Of a stretch of DNA of 64,000 bases, positions 1-9,305 are shown in pieces. The number at the start of each line of letters is the position of its first letter. The first letter of the stretch is position 1. The notes beneath the pieces are model-generated. The model worked only from the letters and a program-made list of their open reading frames with translations. It had not been told where the DNA came from and made no database searches. Source of the stretch: Clostridia bacterium (GTDB lineage: Bacteria > Bacillota > Clostridia > Oscillospirales > CAG-272); NCBI GenBank assembly GCA_017936565.1, contig JAGBFG010000043.1, forward strand, positions 155,993-219,992, read 5' to 3'. Made by a program: the position numbers and the translations under genes.

Positions 1-86
1 TTGGATTTGCCATTCTCTTTCCCGTGCTTTTGCTTCTCTCTTTGCTCCTTTTGTCACGCGCAAAGGGAAAGGGGCAGTCAAAGTAA
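1..86 (+). CDS. C-terminal tail of an unidentified membrane protein (partial)
   Basis: An open frame enters at the window edge and ends at a TAA at 84-86. It gives 27 residues: a leucine-rich hydrophobic stretch followed by a short basic tail (RAKGKGQSK), as in the last transmembrane helix of a membrane protein with a cytoplasmic C-terminus. A GGGGCAG/CTGCCCC hairpin overlaps the stop codon and a stronger terminator follows at 104-147. The family cannot be named from this fragment. Confidence 0.5.
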   Translation, partial: GFAILFPVLLLLSLLLLSRAKGKGQSK

Positions 87-103
87 ACCTGCCCCTTGCT
101 CAT

Positions 104-147
104 AAAAAAAGTCTCTCGGCTGCCTTTCGGTGTCGGAGACTTTTTTG
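104..147. terminator. Bidirectional rho-independent terminator
   Basis: AAAAAAGTCTC at 105-115 pairs with GAGACTTTTTT at 136-146. The A and T tracts on both sides let it work for the gene ending at 86 (+) and for mnmG ending at 161 (-). Confidence 0.8.
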
Positions 148-160
148 TTTTATATAGAAG

Positions 161-2035
161 TTATTTTCCCAGATAAATAAGCAAAACGCTGATGTCAGCA
201 GGATTGACGCCGCTGATGCGAGAGGCCTGTCCGATGCTTTTCGGTCTGATTTTATCCAGCTTTTGCGCCGCCTCAATGCGAAGACCGCGAATGTTGGCAT
301 AGCAAATATCCTCGGGCAACAGATAAGACTCTAACCTTCTTTGCCTTTCCGCCTCCTTGACCTGCCGTTTCAGATAGCCCGCGTACTTGATTTCGATTTC
401 TGCCGTTTCCGTTATCGCCTCGTCTAAAACAGGGCGCTCGGTGTCAACAGCAGCAAGCAGAGCATAGCTGACCTCAGGGCGCCGCAAAAGCTCGGCAAGG
501 CGAATGCCCGTCTGCAAGGGAACGGAGCCCACCGTTGCCAGAAGGTCGTTGACCTGTTTGCTTGGCGGAAGGATTACCCTTTCCATTCTCGCCATTTCGT
601 CGGCAATCGCCTGCCGTTTGGCGCAGAAGGCGGCATATCTTTCCTCGGAAATCAAGCCGACGCGATATCCAATGTCCGTCAAGCGCAAATCGGCATTGTC
701 CTGTCTTAAAAGCAGGCGGTATTCCGAGCGGGATGTCATCATACGGTAGGGCTCCTTCGTGCCCTTGGTCACCAAATCATCCACCAGCGTACCAAGGTAA
801 GAGGAGTCTCTTGACAAAACGACCTGCTCCTTGCCAAGCAGAGAGCAAGCGGCGTTGATTCCCGCCAAAAGCCCCTGCGCCGCCGCTTCCTCGTAGCCCG
901 AGGTGCCGTTAAACTGCCCCGCCCCGTAAAGCCCCGACACCGTCTTGAACTCCAAGGTGGGATGTAGCTGCAAGGGGTCTATACAGTCGTATTCTATGGC
1001 GTAGGCATATCGCATAATCTCGGCATTTTCAAAGCCCTTCAAGGAACGGAGCATCTGAATTTGCACCTCAATGGGCATAGAGGTGGAAAAGCCCTGTAAA
1101 TACATTTCGTCCGTGTCAGCACCGCAGGGCTCAACGAATAATTGATGCCTCTCTTTGTCGGCAAAGCGCACGATTTTATCCTCAAAGGACGGGCAATAGC
1201 GAGGGCCTGTGCCCGTAATGTTGCCCGAGTACATAGCGGAGCGAGTGATATTGTCCTTGACAATCTGATGGGTGTTTTGGTTGGTGTAAACGATATGACA
1301 GGGAATTTGCTCAATGCTGTTCAAGGCTTCTCTGTCGGTATACACGGAAAAGGGAGTTATCCTTTCCTCGCCCTTCTGCTCCTCTAAAACGGAGAAATCA
1401 ATGCTCCTTCCCGCAACACGAGCGGGCGTTCCGGTCTTAAAGCGCATAAAGGAAATACCCGCTTCCCGAAGAGAATGGGAAAGAAGCGGCGCGCTCATCA
1501 GCCCATCAGGACCCGAAGGGTAAGTAACATCTCCCACAAAAACCGCAGAATCAAGGTAGGTTCCTGTGGCAACAATCGCTTTTTTAACCTGCCATTCCTC
1601 GCCGAGCTTGGTTCTGACGCCACAAACACGGCGCCCCTCTTCCGTCGCCTCGGTCAGAACGTCGGTAATTTCCGCTTGCACCAGGCGCAAATGGGGGGTG
1701 CTTTCTGCCGTCCTTTTCATAATTTGGCGGTAGAGCATTCTGTCTGCCTGTATTCTCTTGGAATGCACCGCAGACCCCTTGCCCAAATTCAAGGTGCGGG
1801 ATTGCAGAGTAACCATATCGGCGGCTCTGCCCATCTCGCCCCCAAGCGCGTCTATTTCAAAAACCAAATGCCCTTTTCCCGTGCCCCCAATGGACGGATT
1901 GCAGGGCAGATTGGCAAGAGAGTCCAAATTCAATGTAAAAAGCACCGTTTCCAAGCCCATTCGAGCCGCCGCCAATGCCGCTTCCATACCTGCGTGGCCC
2001 GCGCCGATGACGGCAATATCCGCTACCTGCTTCAT
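161..2035 (-). CDS. mnmG: tRNA uridine-5-carboxymethylaminomethyl modification enzyme MnmG (GidA)
   Basis: With MnmE, MnmG installs the carboxymethylaminomethyl group on U34 of tRNAs reading two-codon boxes. It is an FAD-dependent cytoplasmic enzyme. The 624-residue length is normal. The N-terminus carries the dinucleotide-binding loop G11-x-G13-x-x-G16, and the C-terminal third has the GidA-associated helical domain. An upstream in-frame start adds 11 residues, but GGAAGGGAG sits just ahead of the ATG at 2033-2035, so that start is used. It is transcribed alone, away from birA, from the promoter at 2161-2189. No mnmE or rsmG lies beside it within the window. Confidence 0.97.
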   Translation of the reverse strand: MKQVADIAVIGAGHAGMEAALAAARMGLETVLFTLNLDSLANLPCNPSIGGTGKGHLVFEIDALGGEMGRAADMVTLQSRTLNLGKGSAVHSKRIQADRMLYRQIMKRTAESTPHLRLVQAEITDVLTEATEEGRRVCGVRTKLGEEWQVKKAIVATGTYLDSAVFVGDVTYPSGPDGLMSAPLLSHSLREAGISFMRFKTGTPARVAGRSIDFSVLEEQKGEERITPFSVYTDREALNSIEQIPCHIVYTNQNTHQIVKDNITRSAMYSGNITGTGPRYCPSFEDKIVRFADKERHQLFVEPCGADTDEMYLQGFSTSMPIEVQIQMLRSLKGFENAEIMRYAYAIEYDCIDPLQLHPTLEFKTVSGLYGAGQFNGTSGYEEAAAQGLLAGINAACSLLGKEQVVLSRDSSYLGTLVDDLVTKGTKEPYRMMTSRSEYRLLLRQDNADLRLTDIGYRVGLISEERYAAFCAKRQAIADEMARMERVILPPSKQVNDLLATVGSVPLQTGIRLAELLRRPEVSYALLAAVDTERPVLDEAITETAEIEIKYAGYLKRQVKEAERQRRLESYLLPEDICYANIRGLRIEAAQKLDKIRPKSIGQASRISGVNPADISVLLIYLGK

Positions 2036-2113
2036 ACAATCTCCCTTCCGCCGCAACACGCGGCGCAAATCTCTAATCCTTCTTTTCTATTTCTCCGTCT
2101 ACCGTAAAGACGG

Positions 2114-2142
2114 TTGATTTCTTTCCGTATATGTGCTATAAT
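2114..2142 (+). promoter_or_regulatory. Promoter of birA
   Basis: TTGATT (2114-2119), a 17-base spacer ending GTGC, and TATAAT (2137-2142). The leader to birA is about 90 bases. Confidence 0.7.
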
Positions 2143-2160
2143 AATAACACTTTCCTTGGT

Positions 2161-2189
2161 ATTGTACTATTTTTCTTCGCGTTTGTCAA
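2161..2189 (-). promoter_or_regulatory. Promoter of mnmG
   Basis: On the minus strand TTGACA (complement of 2184-2189), a 17-base spacer and TACAAT (complement of 2161-2166). It faces the birA promoter, so the two start sites nearly coincide. Confidence 0.75.
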
Positions 2190-2237
2190 TGGATGAAAGC
2201 GCAATATCGGTAAAAAACGCAAAAAAGGAGATACAGA

Positions 2238-3035
2238 ATGCTGCAAGATGCTCTTTCCTCTCCCCTTCTGCAAGAGCTTTGCAAGAGGACTGACGGCTTT
2301 GTCTTTGACGTGCGCGCCTCTTTGCCGTCCACCAACGTCCTTCTGAAAGAAATGGCAAGAGAAAGCCCCGCCCTTCCCGAAGGGTACGTGCTTTTGGCAG
2401 AAAGCCAAAGCCAAGGGCACGGGCGGTTTGAGCGCGTCTTTTCTTCCCCAAAGGGCGGTGTCTATATGAGTGTTTTACTGCGTCCCTCTCTTCCCGCCGC
2501 AAAAGCGGTGCTCTTAACGGCGGCTGCCGCCGTTGCCGTTGCCGAGGCGGCAGAGGAGCTGACAAAAGAGCCATTTTCTATCAAATGGGTGAACGATGTG
2601 TATCAAAACGGGCGCAAAATTGCGGGCATCTTAACCGAAGGTGCCCTGACGCCCGACGGCGCGCTCGCCTATGCCGTGCTTGGCATTGGTATCAACGTCC
2701 TCCCCCCCAAGCAAGCCCATCCGCAAGAGCTTTCTTCCATTGTGGGAACGGTTTTCAAGGAAAAAGCCCCCCTTCCCGACAATCCCCGCGCCCAAATGGC
2801 AGCCCTTGTGCTTGAACGCTTCTGGCATTACTATACCGCACTTGACCAAAAATCATTTTTAGAGGGCTATCGCTCCCGCTCCTTACTAACAGGAAAAATC
2901 GTTAAGGCGACAATAGGAGATATGCAAAAAGAGGTCACGGTCCTTGGTATTGATGAGGACTGTCGGCTGCTGGTCAAGGACAAGGACGGCGTAAACATTT
3001 CTTTGCAAAGCGGCGAGGTCAGCCTTTCCTTTTGA
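2238..3035 (+). CDS. birA: Biotin--[acetyl-CoA-carboxylase] ligase
   Basis: This enzyme activates biotin with ATP and attaches it to the lysine of biotin carboxyl carrier domains. The catalytic loop appears as SQGHGRFER with the downstream SSPKGG stretch, and the adenylate-binding segment as KWVNDVYQNGRKIAG. At 265 residues it starts directly with the catalytic domain. No N-terminal helix-turn-helix is present, so it should be a monofunctional class I ligase and not a bifunctional BirA repressor. AAAAAGGAG lies at the right distance before the ATG. It is followed by a hairpin terminator. Confidence 0.93.
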   Translation: MLQDALSSPLLQELCKRTDGFVFDVRASLPSTNVLLKEMARESPALPEGYVLLAESQSQGHGRFERVFSSPKGGVYMSVLLRPSLPAAKAVLLTAAAAVAVAEAAEELTKEPFSIKWVNDVYQNGRKIAGILTEGALTPDGALAYAVLGIGINVLPPKQAHPQELSSIVGTVFKEKAPLPDNPRAQMAALVLERFWHYYTALDQKSFLEGYRSRSLLTGKIVKATIGDMQKEVTVLGIDEDCRLLVKDKDGVNISLQSGEVSLSF

Positions 3036-3059
3036 TAGCGCCACGCATAAATGAAAACA

Positions 3060-3117
3060 AAAAAAGAACCAATGATGAAGCCAAGAGAAGCGTCACTATT
3101 GGTTCTTTTGCTTTTTA
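3060..3117. terminator. Terminator between birA and the Dabb gene
   Basis: AAAAGAACCAAT pairs perfectly with ATTGGTTCTTTT across a 24-base loop, followed by a T-rich stretch. It lies between two convergent genes. Confidence 0.75.
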
Positions 3118-3399
3118 ACAGGGGTAATCCACCGAAACGCTGCTTTCGGTCACACGGTGCATATGCGCCTTGACCACGTCGCAATGATAGGGGTCGGCTT
3201 GGTAAGCGGCAAGCGCGTCCATATCCTCTAAAAGCACCGAAAGAAAGACGTCATAGGAGCGAGCGGCGCCAAGCGCGTCAACACCAACCTCGATGCCCTT
3301 CATCATAGGCACATTTCCTTCCATACTCAAAAGAACCTCGGCAACCTTCTCCTTCGATTCGCCCGCCTTTAATTTGAAACAAACAATATGCTTTATCAT
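3115..3399 (-). CDS. Dabb (stress-responsive A/B barrel) domain protein
   Basis: This is a 94-residue protein that opens with the typical Dabb start MIKHIVCFKLK and ends with the VTESSVSVDY strand. Such ferredoxin-like dimeric barrels occur in stress proteins and some polyketide cyclases, and the substrate is unknown in most bacterial members. An upstream start would add 18 residues, but GGAAGAG immediately precedes the ATG at 3397-3399. It lies downstream of pnp on the same strand, with a terminator between them, so it is either weakly co-transcribed by readthrough or has its own unseen promoter. Confidence 0.85.
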   Translation of the reverse strand: MIKHIVCFKLKAGESKEKVAEVLLSMEGNVPMMKGIEVGVDALGAARSYDVFLSVLLEDMDALAAYQADPYHCDVVKAHMHRVTESSVSVDYPC

Positions 3400-3432
3400 A
3401 CCTTCTCTTCCTTTCAAGCCTTCTTCTCCGAA

Positions 3433-3460
3433 AAAAGCCTTGCAATTCTGCAAGGCTTTT
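3433..3460 (-). terminator. Terminator of pnp
   Basis: AAAAGCCTTGCA and TGCAAGGCTTTT form a 12-bp stem with a 4-base loop. On the minus strand it is followed by TTTTTT, 12 bases after the pnp stop. Confidence 0.85.
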
Positions 3461-3471
3461 GGGGAAACAAA

Positions 3472-5562
3472 TTATTTATCTGCATCCTTCATAGAAAGAT
3501 TTTGTCTGCCCTTTTCGTCGGTACCCAAGAACTTCACGCGAACCTGCTGACCAACGGAAACGACGTCCTCGCACTTTTCGGTGCGGGTAGCTGCCAATTT
3601 AGAAATGTGAACCATTCCCTCTTTGCCGGGCGCGTATTCCACGAAAGCGCCAATGGGAATGATGCGGGTAACAACAGCGTCATAGGTCTCGCCCACAACA
3701 GGCTCAAATACGATAGCATCGATAATAGCCTTGGCTCTGTCTGCAGAATCGCGGTCAACAGCGGCGATAAAGATGGTGCCGTCGTCCTCAATGTCAATCT
3801 TAGCGCCCGTATCAGCCACGATTTTTTGAATGACCTTTCCGCCGCTACCGATAACCTCACGGATCTTATCGGGGTCGATGTGCATCGTGATCATCTTGGG
3901 AGCGTAAGCGGAAACCTCAGCGCGAGGCGCGGGAATTGCCTTCAAAATATACTCGTCAATGATATAATCTCTGCCCTTATGGGTGGTTTCAAGAGCCGCG
4001 CGGATGATTTCGGGCGTCAAGCCGTCAATCTTCAAGTCCATCTGAATAGAGGTAATACCCTTGTGCGTACCGGCTACCTTAAAGTCCATATCGCCGTAGA
4101 AGTCTTCCAGACCCTGAATGTCAATCATCGTTGTCCAAGAGCCGTCATCCTCGGTGATAAGACCGCAGGAAATACCGGCAACAGGCGCTTTAATCGGAAC
4201 ACCGGCAGCCATCAGCGCCAGAGTAGAGCCGCAAACGGACGCCTGAGAGGTAGAGCCGTTAGAGGAAACAACCTCGGAAACCAAGCGAATGGCATAGGGG
4301 AATTCCTCTTCCGAGGGAAGAACGGGAACCAAGGAGCGCTCTGCCAAAGCACCGTGACCGATTTCGCGGCGTCCGGGGCTACGCATAGCCTTTGCCTCGC
4401 CCGTGGAATAGCCGGGCATATTGTAGTGGTGCATATACCGCTTGGAATCCTCATCATCCAAGCCGTCGAGCTTCTGCGCGTCGGAAAGCGTGCCAAGCGT
4501 AGCGATGGTCAGAACCTGAGTCTGTCCACGGGTGAAAAGTCCGCTACCGTGTACACGGGGCAACAGGTCAACCTCTGCGGCAAGAGGACGGATCTCGTCC
4601 ATTCTTCTGCCGTCCACACGCTTCTTGTCGTTGATCAACCAGCGGCGAACAATCTTCTTTTGGATTTTATACATCAGCTCGGGAAGCTGTACGGACAAAT
4701 CGGGATATTTCTCGCCGAACGTTTCCATAATGCCCTCGGTGATGGGTTGGAGTCTTGCGTCTCTTACCGTCTTGTCATCGGTATCAAGAGCGACCATAAC
4801 GTCCTTTTCGCAGTAAGCGAAAATTTCATCGAACATATCGTGGTCAAGCTCGCCGGAAGCGTAGGTGAACTTAGGCTTGCCGATTTCAGCGATAATGCCG
4901 TTGATAAATACAAGCAGGTCCTTGATAACCTCGTGCGCCTTCATAATGGCATCAAACATAACGTCATCAGATACCTCGTTGGCGCCCGCTTCAATCATAA
5001 CCACCTTTTCCATAGAAGCAGCAACGGTCAATTCCAAGTCACTCTTTGCTCTTTGCTCAGCGGTAGGATTGACAACGATTTCTCCGTCCACCAATCCCAT
5101 AAACGCACCGCCGATGGGTCCGTTCCACGGAATATCGGAGATAGAAAGCGCAACGGAAGCGCCAATCATCGCGGTGATTTCAGGAGAGCAGTCGGGGTCA
5201 ACCGCCATAACGGTCAGGGACAGGGCAACGTCATTGCGCAAATCCTTGGGGAAAAGGGGACGAACAGGACGGTCAATCACGCGGCTGGTCAGAACAGCCT
5301 TTTCAGAGGGCTTGCCCTCTCTCTTCAAGTAACCGCCGGGGATTTTACCCACAGCATACATTTTTTCATCGTAGTCCACGGAAAGGGACAAAAAGTCAAT
5401 GCCCTCTCTGGGAGCGGCAGAAGCGGTGGCACAAGCCAGAATAACCGTTTCACCGTAGGAAATCATACAAGAGCCGTTGGCAAGACCTGCCACCTTACCG
5501 ACCTCAATCTTCAAGGGTCTGCCCGCATACTCATACTCATACTTTCTGTAATTTTCAAACAT
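3472..5562 (-). CDS. pnp: Polynucleotide phosphorylase (polyribonucleotide nucleotidyltransferase)
   Basis: PNPase degrades RNA phosphorolytically from the 3' end and is a core part of the RNA degradosome. The 696-residue chain has two RNase PH-like halves joined by an all-helical domain, then a KH domain (about 555-615, IGSGGKVIQKIV) and an S1 domain (about 620-690, GAFVEYAPGKEGMVHIS). The start has AAAGGAT at good spacing. It lies downstream of rpsO in the classic rpsO-pnp order, 217 bases apart, with the rpsO terminator between, so readthrough or a separate promoter must supply it. Confidence 0.98.
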   Translation of the reverse strand: MFENYRKYEYEYAGRPLKIEVGKVAGLANGSCMISYGETVILACATASAAPREGIDFLSLSVDYDEKMYAVGKIPGGYLKREGKPSEKAVLTSRVIDRPVRPLFPKDLRNDVALSLTVMAVDPDCSPEITAMIGASVALSISDIPWNGPIGGAFMGLVDGEIVVNPTAEQRAKSDLELTVAASMEKVVMIEAGANEVSDDVMFDAIMKAHEVIKDLLVFINGIIAEIGKPKFTYASGELDHDMFDEIFAYCEKDVMVALDTDDKTVRDARLQPITEGIMETFGEKYPDLSVQLPELMYKIQKKIVRRWLINDKKRVDGRRMDEIRPLAAEVDLLPRVHGSGLFTRGQTQVLTIATLGTLSDAQKLDGLDDEDSKRYMHHYNMPGYSTGEAKAMRSPGRREIGHGALAERSLVPVLPSEEEFPYAIRLVSEVVSSNGSTSQASVCGSTLALMAAGVPIKAPVAGISCGLITEDDGSWTTMIDIQGLEDFYGDMDFKVAGTHKGITSIQMDLKIDGLTPEIIRAALETTHKGRDYIIDEYILKAIPAPRAEVSAYAPKMITMHIDPDKIREVIGSGGKVIQKIVADTGAKIDIEDDGTIFIAAVDRDSADRAKAIIDAIVFEPVVGETYDAVVTRIIPIGAFVEYAPGKEGMVHISKLAATRTEKCEDVVSVGQQVRVKFLGTDEKGRQNLSMKDADK

Positions 5563-5724
5563 AGTAACTATCCTTTCTGTTTTTCCTGTTTTTCCGTACA
5601 GGGCAACATCGGATATAGCATTTTATACAGGTCGAAGCCTTCGGCCCATATAAATTGCTACTTCCCTTGTTCCCTGCCTTTTTGTAAACAACCGTAATAA
5701 AGAGAGCCGCTTTGCTCCCGTGAT

Positions 5725-5776
5725 AAAATCCGTCGAGGGTGCCGCAATTCTGCAACACCCCCGCCAAGCCCGACGG
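5725..5776 (-). terminator. Terminator/hairpin after rpsO
   Basis: CCGTCG (minus strand) starts three bases past the rpsO stop and pairs with CGACGG. An inner GGGTG/CACCC stem is present and ATTTTAT follows. In other bacteria the rpsO-pnp intergenic hairpin is also an RNase III processing site. Confidence 0.75.
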
Positions 5777-5779
5777 AAA

Positions 5780-6046
5780 TTACTTTCTCAAGCCGAGCTT
5801 CTTGACAATCGCACGATATCTTTCGATATCCTTCTTTGCCAAATAGTTCAAAAGATTCTTTCTGTGGCCAACCATTTGAGACAAGCCTCTTTGAGAATGG
5901 AAATCCTTAGGATTTTTCTTCAAGTGCTCGGTCAAAGTGTTGATTCTCTCGGTCAGGATAGCAACCTGAACCTCGGGAGAGCCTGTGTCGCGCTCATTGA
6001 TTTTGTAGGTCTCAATCAGAGCAGCCTTTGCGTCCTTTTGCAACAT
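5780..6046 (-). CDS. rpsO: 30S ribosomal protein S15
   Basis: S15 binds the central domain of 16S rRNA early in 30S assembly. The 88-residue length and the conserved block [17 protein letters not shown], followed by the SQRGL and GLRK ends, are standard. AGAAAGGTG precedes the ATG. It has a strong promoter at 6136-6164 and a leader of about 80 bases, long enough for the autoregulatory structure known for S15 in other bacteria, although none was proven here. Confidence 0.98.
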   Translation of the reverse strand: MLQKDAKAALIETYKINERDTGSPEVQVAILTERINTLTEHLKKNPKDFHSQRGLSQMVGHRKNLLNYLAKKDIERYRAIVKKLGLRK

Positions 6047-6135
6047 TGTTTTTCACCTTTCTTTTTTATATTTGCCGTAAGCACAGAAAGCGGGCGGGTG
6101 AAACGCCGCAAGCCGAGCAGACGGTATCTTTGCGT

Positions 6136-6164
6136 ATTATACTACATTTCTTTTCATAAGTAAA
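6136..6164 (-). promoter_or_regulatory. Promoter of rpsO
   Basis: Minus-strand TTTACT (complement of 6159-6164), a 17-base spacer and a perfect TATAAT (complement of 6136-6141). Confidence 0.75.
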
Positions 6165-6210
6165 GCGTGTTCACAAAAAAATTACAATTTTATTTTCTTT
6201 CGCGCCGAGA

Positions 6211-6801
6211 TTAAGAAACAAATCCGTGCTTTTTCAACAGCTTTTGCCATTCTTGGCGCGTCAGGTCGGGGTTTTCTTGGGCAAGAGCCATCTTTATTTC
6301 CTCTTCGTCATAAACGCCGGCGTTTCTCGCGCGCTGCCTTGCCTCTTCAATCATTTCCGAGGAAAAGCCCTTTTGCGATAACGAGGAAGCAATCTTCAAC
6401 ATTCCCGTTTTCTTGGCGGCAAAGACGGCAAACTGCCTATCAAGCATCTTTTCCTCGTCAAGATATCCCTTCTTCACCAAGGTTGATACCGCATAGGTTG
6501 CGCCTTCTTCCGTAAAGCCACGCATTTTTAGCTTTCGGTAAAGCCCCCGACGGCTGTTGTCACCCATAGAGAGAATTTGCACCGCCTTGTCAAGAGCCGC
6601 CCTTTTCTCCTCTTCCACCGCAAAAAGCAAATAGCGCTCCTCGTCAAGAACCTCGCCAATTTCAAGAGTGTCAAGCTCCTTGCATTTCTCTTCCTTTATC
6701 CGAAAGGACATGCGGCGCACGCCTGCGGGCGCGGCAATGGCAAAGGAAAGCCGCCATTCTCCACCCCGTTTTTTCTCTATCCCGACAATTTTTGCCTTCA
6801 T
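6211..6801 (-). CDS. recX: Regulatory protein RecX
   Basis: RecX binds RecA filaments and limits their growth. This 196-residue protein has the repeated three-helix RecX units: SMGDNSRRGLYRKLKMRGF, then DEEKMLDRQFAVF, then the C-terminal KKTGMLKIASSLSQKGF and EWQKLLKKHGF repeats. It lies directly downstream of recA, 28 bases after the recA stop, in the usual recA-recX arrangement. Translation probably depends on the recA message. Confidence 0.92.
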   Translation of the reverse strand: MKAKIVGIEKKRGGEWRLSFAIAAPAGVRRMSFRIKEEKCKELDTLEIGEVLDEERYLLFAVEEEKRAALDKAVQILSMGDNSRRGLYRKLKMRGFTEEGATYAVSTLVKKGYLDEEKMLDRQFAVFAAKKTGMLKIASSLSQKGFSSEMIEEARQRARNAGVYDEEEIKMALAQENPDLTRQEWQKLLKKHGFVS

Positions 6802-6829
6802 TGTATCAGCGTATCAGGCAGAGAGAGGA

Positions 6830-7921
6830 TTATTCCTCATCCTCGCCAATACCCTCCAAGTCAAATTCCTCGTCTGCCTCAAATTGCTCGGCAACACCGC
6901 CGCTTGTGGCAGCCGCGCGCACCTTTTCCTCAATAACGGCGGCAATTTCCCCGTTTTCTTCCAAGAAGGCAATAGCCTTTTCTCTTCCCTGTCCAATGCG
7001 CTGACCGTCATAAGAGAACCAAGAGCCGCTCTTTTCCACAATACCAAGCGCGACACCCATATCAATCAGCTCGCTGACCTTGGAAATGCCCTTGCCGTAC
7101 AAAATATCGAATTCCGCGGTTTTGAAGGGCGGCGCTACCTTGTTTTTCACGACCTTGCAGCGCACGTGGTTTCCGAAAATTTCACTTCCGTTTTTCAAGG
7201 ACTCGCCCTCGCGGATTTCAATACGCACGGAAGCGTAGAACTTCAAGGCGCGCCCGCCGGGCGTAACCTCGGGGTTTCCGTAGGCAATGCCCACCTTTTC
7301 ACGCAGCTGGTTGATGAAAATTACCACGCAGTTGGATTTGGAAATGGCGGCAGAGAGCTTTCTCATCGCCTGCGACATCAGCCTTGCCTGCAAGCCCACA
7401 TGAGAAGCGCCCATATCGCCGTCAATCTCCTGCTGGGGCGTTAGGGCTGCCACAGAGTCGATGACGATAATGTCGATAGCGCCCGAGTGCACAAGCGCCT
7501 CGGCAATTTCAAGCGCCTGCTCTCCCGAGTCGGACTGGGATACCAGAAGATTGTTGATGTCAACCCCAAGCTGCTTCGCGTACACAGGGTCAAGGGCGTG
7601 CTCCGCGTCAATAAAGGCGGCTTCCCCCTGTAATTTCTGCACCTCGGCAACCACGTGAAGCGCCACTGTGGTTTTACCGGAGGATTCAGGCCCGTATATC
7701 TCAATGATTCTTCCGCGCGGCACACCCCCGATTCCCAATGCCAAATCCAAGGAAATAGAGCCTGTGGAAACGGCAGAAACGTTCATCTTGGTGTTCTCGC
7801 CGAGCTTCATAATCGTGCCCTTTCCGTATTCTCTTTCAATGCGGGAAATGGCTGTTTCAAGCGCGGTCTTCTTGTCCATGGAAAGTCCGTCTTTTTCTTT
7901 TGCTTTTGTCGATTTCGTCAC
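6830..7921 (-). CDS. recA: Recombinase RecA
   Basis: RecA forms ATP-dependent filaments on single-stranded DNA for strand exchange and SOS induction. The Walker A motif GPESSGKTT lies near residue 80 and the chain ends in an acidic tail ([14 protein letters not shown]). Two starts are possible. A GTG at 7919-7921 has GAAAGGCGG in front and gives 363 residues. An ATG at 7877-7879 gives 349 residues with the family-standard start MDKKTALE but a weaker binding site. The GTG is chosen on ribosome-binding strength. recX follows and galK lies 74 bases upstream. Confidence 0.97.
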   Translation of the reverse strand: MTKSTKAKEKDGLSMDKKTALETAISRIEREYGKGTIMKLGENTKMNVSAVSTGSISLDLALGIGGVPRGRIIEIYGPESSGKTTVALHVVAEVQKLQGEAAFIDAEHALDPVYAKQLGVDINNLLVSQSDSGEQALEIAEALVHSGAIDIIVIDSVAALTPQQEIDGDMGASHVGLQARLMSQAMRKLSAAISKSNCVVIFINQLREKVGIAYGNPEVTPGGRALKFYASVRIEIREGESLKNGSEIFGNHVRCKVVKNKVAPPFKTAEFDILYGKGISKVSELIDMGVALGIVEKSGSWFSYDGQRIGQGREKAIAFLEENGEIAAVIEEKVRAAATSGGVAEQFEADEEFDLEGIGEDEE

Positions 7922-7968
7922 GGTTTTATCCGCCTTTCTCTTTTCTTTTTCTATATGTTACCACACCA

Positions 7969-7990
7969 ACTGTCCTATAAAGCGGACAGT
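7969..7990. promoter_or_regulatory. Palindrome in the galK-recA gap (operator or hairpin)
   Basis: ACTGTCC-N8-GGACAGT is perfect over 7-bp arms and is followed on the plus strand by GTTTTTT. It is too short of a U tract on the minus strand to be a good galK terminator. It does not match the Bacillus LexA box GAAC-N4-GTTC. Whether it is a recA operator or a hairpin is unresolved. Confidence 0.4.
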
Positions 7991-7995
7991 GTTTT

Positions 7996-9270
7996 TTATA
8001 CCTCAACTTGAATAGCACCTTCGGCGCGCACCGATAAAATCATACAAGCGCCCTTGCCAAAGGTGGCATCCATCAAGGCGGCATAGGAAGAAACGTATTC
8101 CTTTTTCACAAATGCCTGCATCGTGCCGGCAAAACCGCCACCGTGCACACGCCAGGCGCAGTCCTTGCCCGCCAGAAGTCCGTCCGAAACGGCAAGCGCA
8201 AGCGTAATACCCTGCTCGTGAACGTTCTTCGTGGTAAAGACATTTTGCAAATAGCAAAGAGAGGATCTGCCCGACGCCGAAACGCAGTCAAAGAACGCCT
8301 TTAAGTCCTTTGCCAAAAGCGCCTCTCTTGCCTTTTCCACACGGTTGTTTTCTCTGACAAAGTGCAAGGCGCGCATAATGGCGCGATCCCCCGTTGCCTT
8401 ACGCAAAACGGGAATGTTCTCCAAAATGTCAGCCTCGGTCAAGCCCCGCAGGACCTCTTTTCCGAAATAAGCGGCAACCGCCTTCATTTCCGCGGGAACA
8501 GCGGCATAATCGGGTGTTAAGTCTGCGTGGTTTCCACCTGTGTTGGTGATGCAAAGAGCATATCCCGCATCTGCAAGAGAGAAGGATAGCGGCTCAATTT
8601 CAGGCGCTTCCTTGTCCTCAAAATCAATATAAACGAAGCCGCCCACAGCACATGCCGTCTGGTCCATCAAGCCGCAGGGCTTGCCAAAATATACGTTTTC
8701 GGCATACTGGGCTATCTTGGCAATTTTGGCGTTGTCAATCTCTCCGCCGTTGTACAGGTGATTGAGAATGTTTCCGATCATCACCTCAAAGCCCGCGGAA
8801 GAGGAAAGCCCCGAGCCCTTTAATACGTCGTTGGTGGTGTATGCGTCAAAGCCGCCGACGGCATAGCCGTCCTTCACAAAGCCGCCTGCCATACCCGCAA
8901 TTAGAGAAGCAGAGGAAAAGTCAGCAAATGCCTCGGGCTTCTCTATCTCTGAAAGAGGAATGACGTCCTCGTCATACCCTTGGCTCTTCACGCGGATTTG
9001 GTCCTTCGCGGGCGAAACAACAGCAATCAAATCGCGGTTGATGGCAGCCGCCATTACCTTACCGTTGTTGTGGTCTGTATGGTTGCCGAGAACCTCTGTT
9101 CTGCCGGGAACAGAGAATAAAAAGAGGTCTCTGTCCTTGCCGTATATGCTCTCAAACTCCTTTATAGCCTCGATGTACCGCGTCTCTTGGGCAGAAACGT
9201 CCTCATACATTGCGGCATATTTTTGTAACCCCCCATTTTGAATGCGTGAAATTAAAGTCTTTGCGTTCAT
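7996..9270 (-). CDS. galK: Galactokinase
   Basis: GalK phosphorylates alpha-D-galactose at C1, the first committed Leloir step. This is a GHMP kinase of 424 residues. It has the galactokinase signature GRTEVLGNHTDHNNG near residues 56-70, the ATP-binding motif GSGLSSSAGFEV, and the C-terminal GGGFAGTMQAFV motif. AGAGGAAT precedes the ATG. It sits between miaA and recA on one strand. galT lies 28 kb away at 36190, so the two Leloir enzymes are not co-transcribed. Confidence 0.95.
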   Translation of the reverse strand: MNAKTLISRIQNGGLQKYAAMYEDVSAQETRYIEAIKEFESIYGKDRDLFLFSVPGRTEVLGNHTDHNNGKVMAAAINRDLIAVVSPAKDQIRVKSQGYDEDVIPLSEIEKPEAFADFSSASLIAGMAGGFVKDGYAVGGFDAYTTNDVLKGSGLSSSAGFEVMIGNILNHLYNGGEIDNAKIAKIAQYAENVYFGKPCGLMDQTACAVGGFVYIDFEDKEAPEIEPLSFSLADAGYALCITNTGGNHADLTPDYAAVPAEMKAVAAYFGKEVLRGLTEADILENIPVLRKATGDRAIMRALHFVRENNRVEKAREALLAKDLKAFFDCVSASGRSSLCYLQNVFTTKNVHEQGITLALAVSDGLLAGKDCAWRVHGGGFAGTMQAFVKKEYVSSYAALMDATFGKGACMILSVRAEGAIQVEV

Positions 9271-9305
9271 AATATTCCTCTTTCTCTATGTGTTTTGTTA
9301 TTTGC

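Noticed and set aside
3388..5697. A 769-codon open frame on the plus strand opposite pnp
   Set aside because: pnp on the minus strand is complete with all domains, and the opposite frame has no family pattern and no ribosome binding site. It is a codon-bias shadow.
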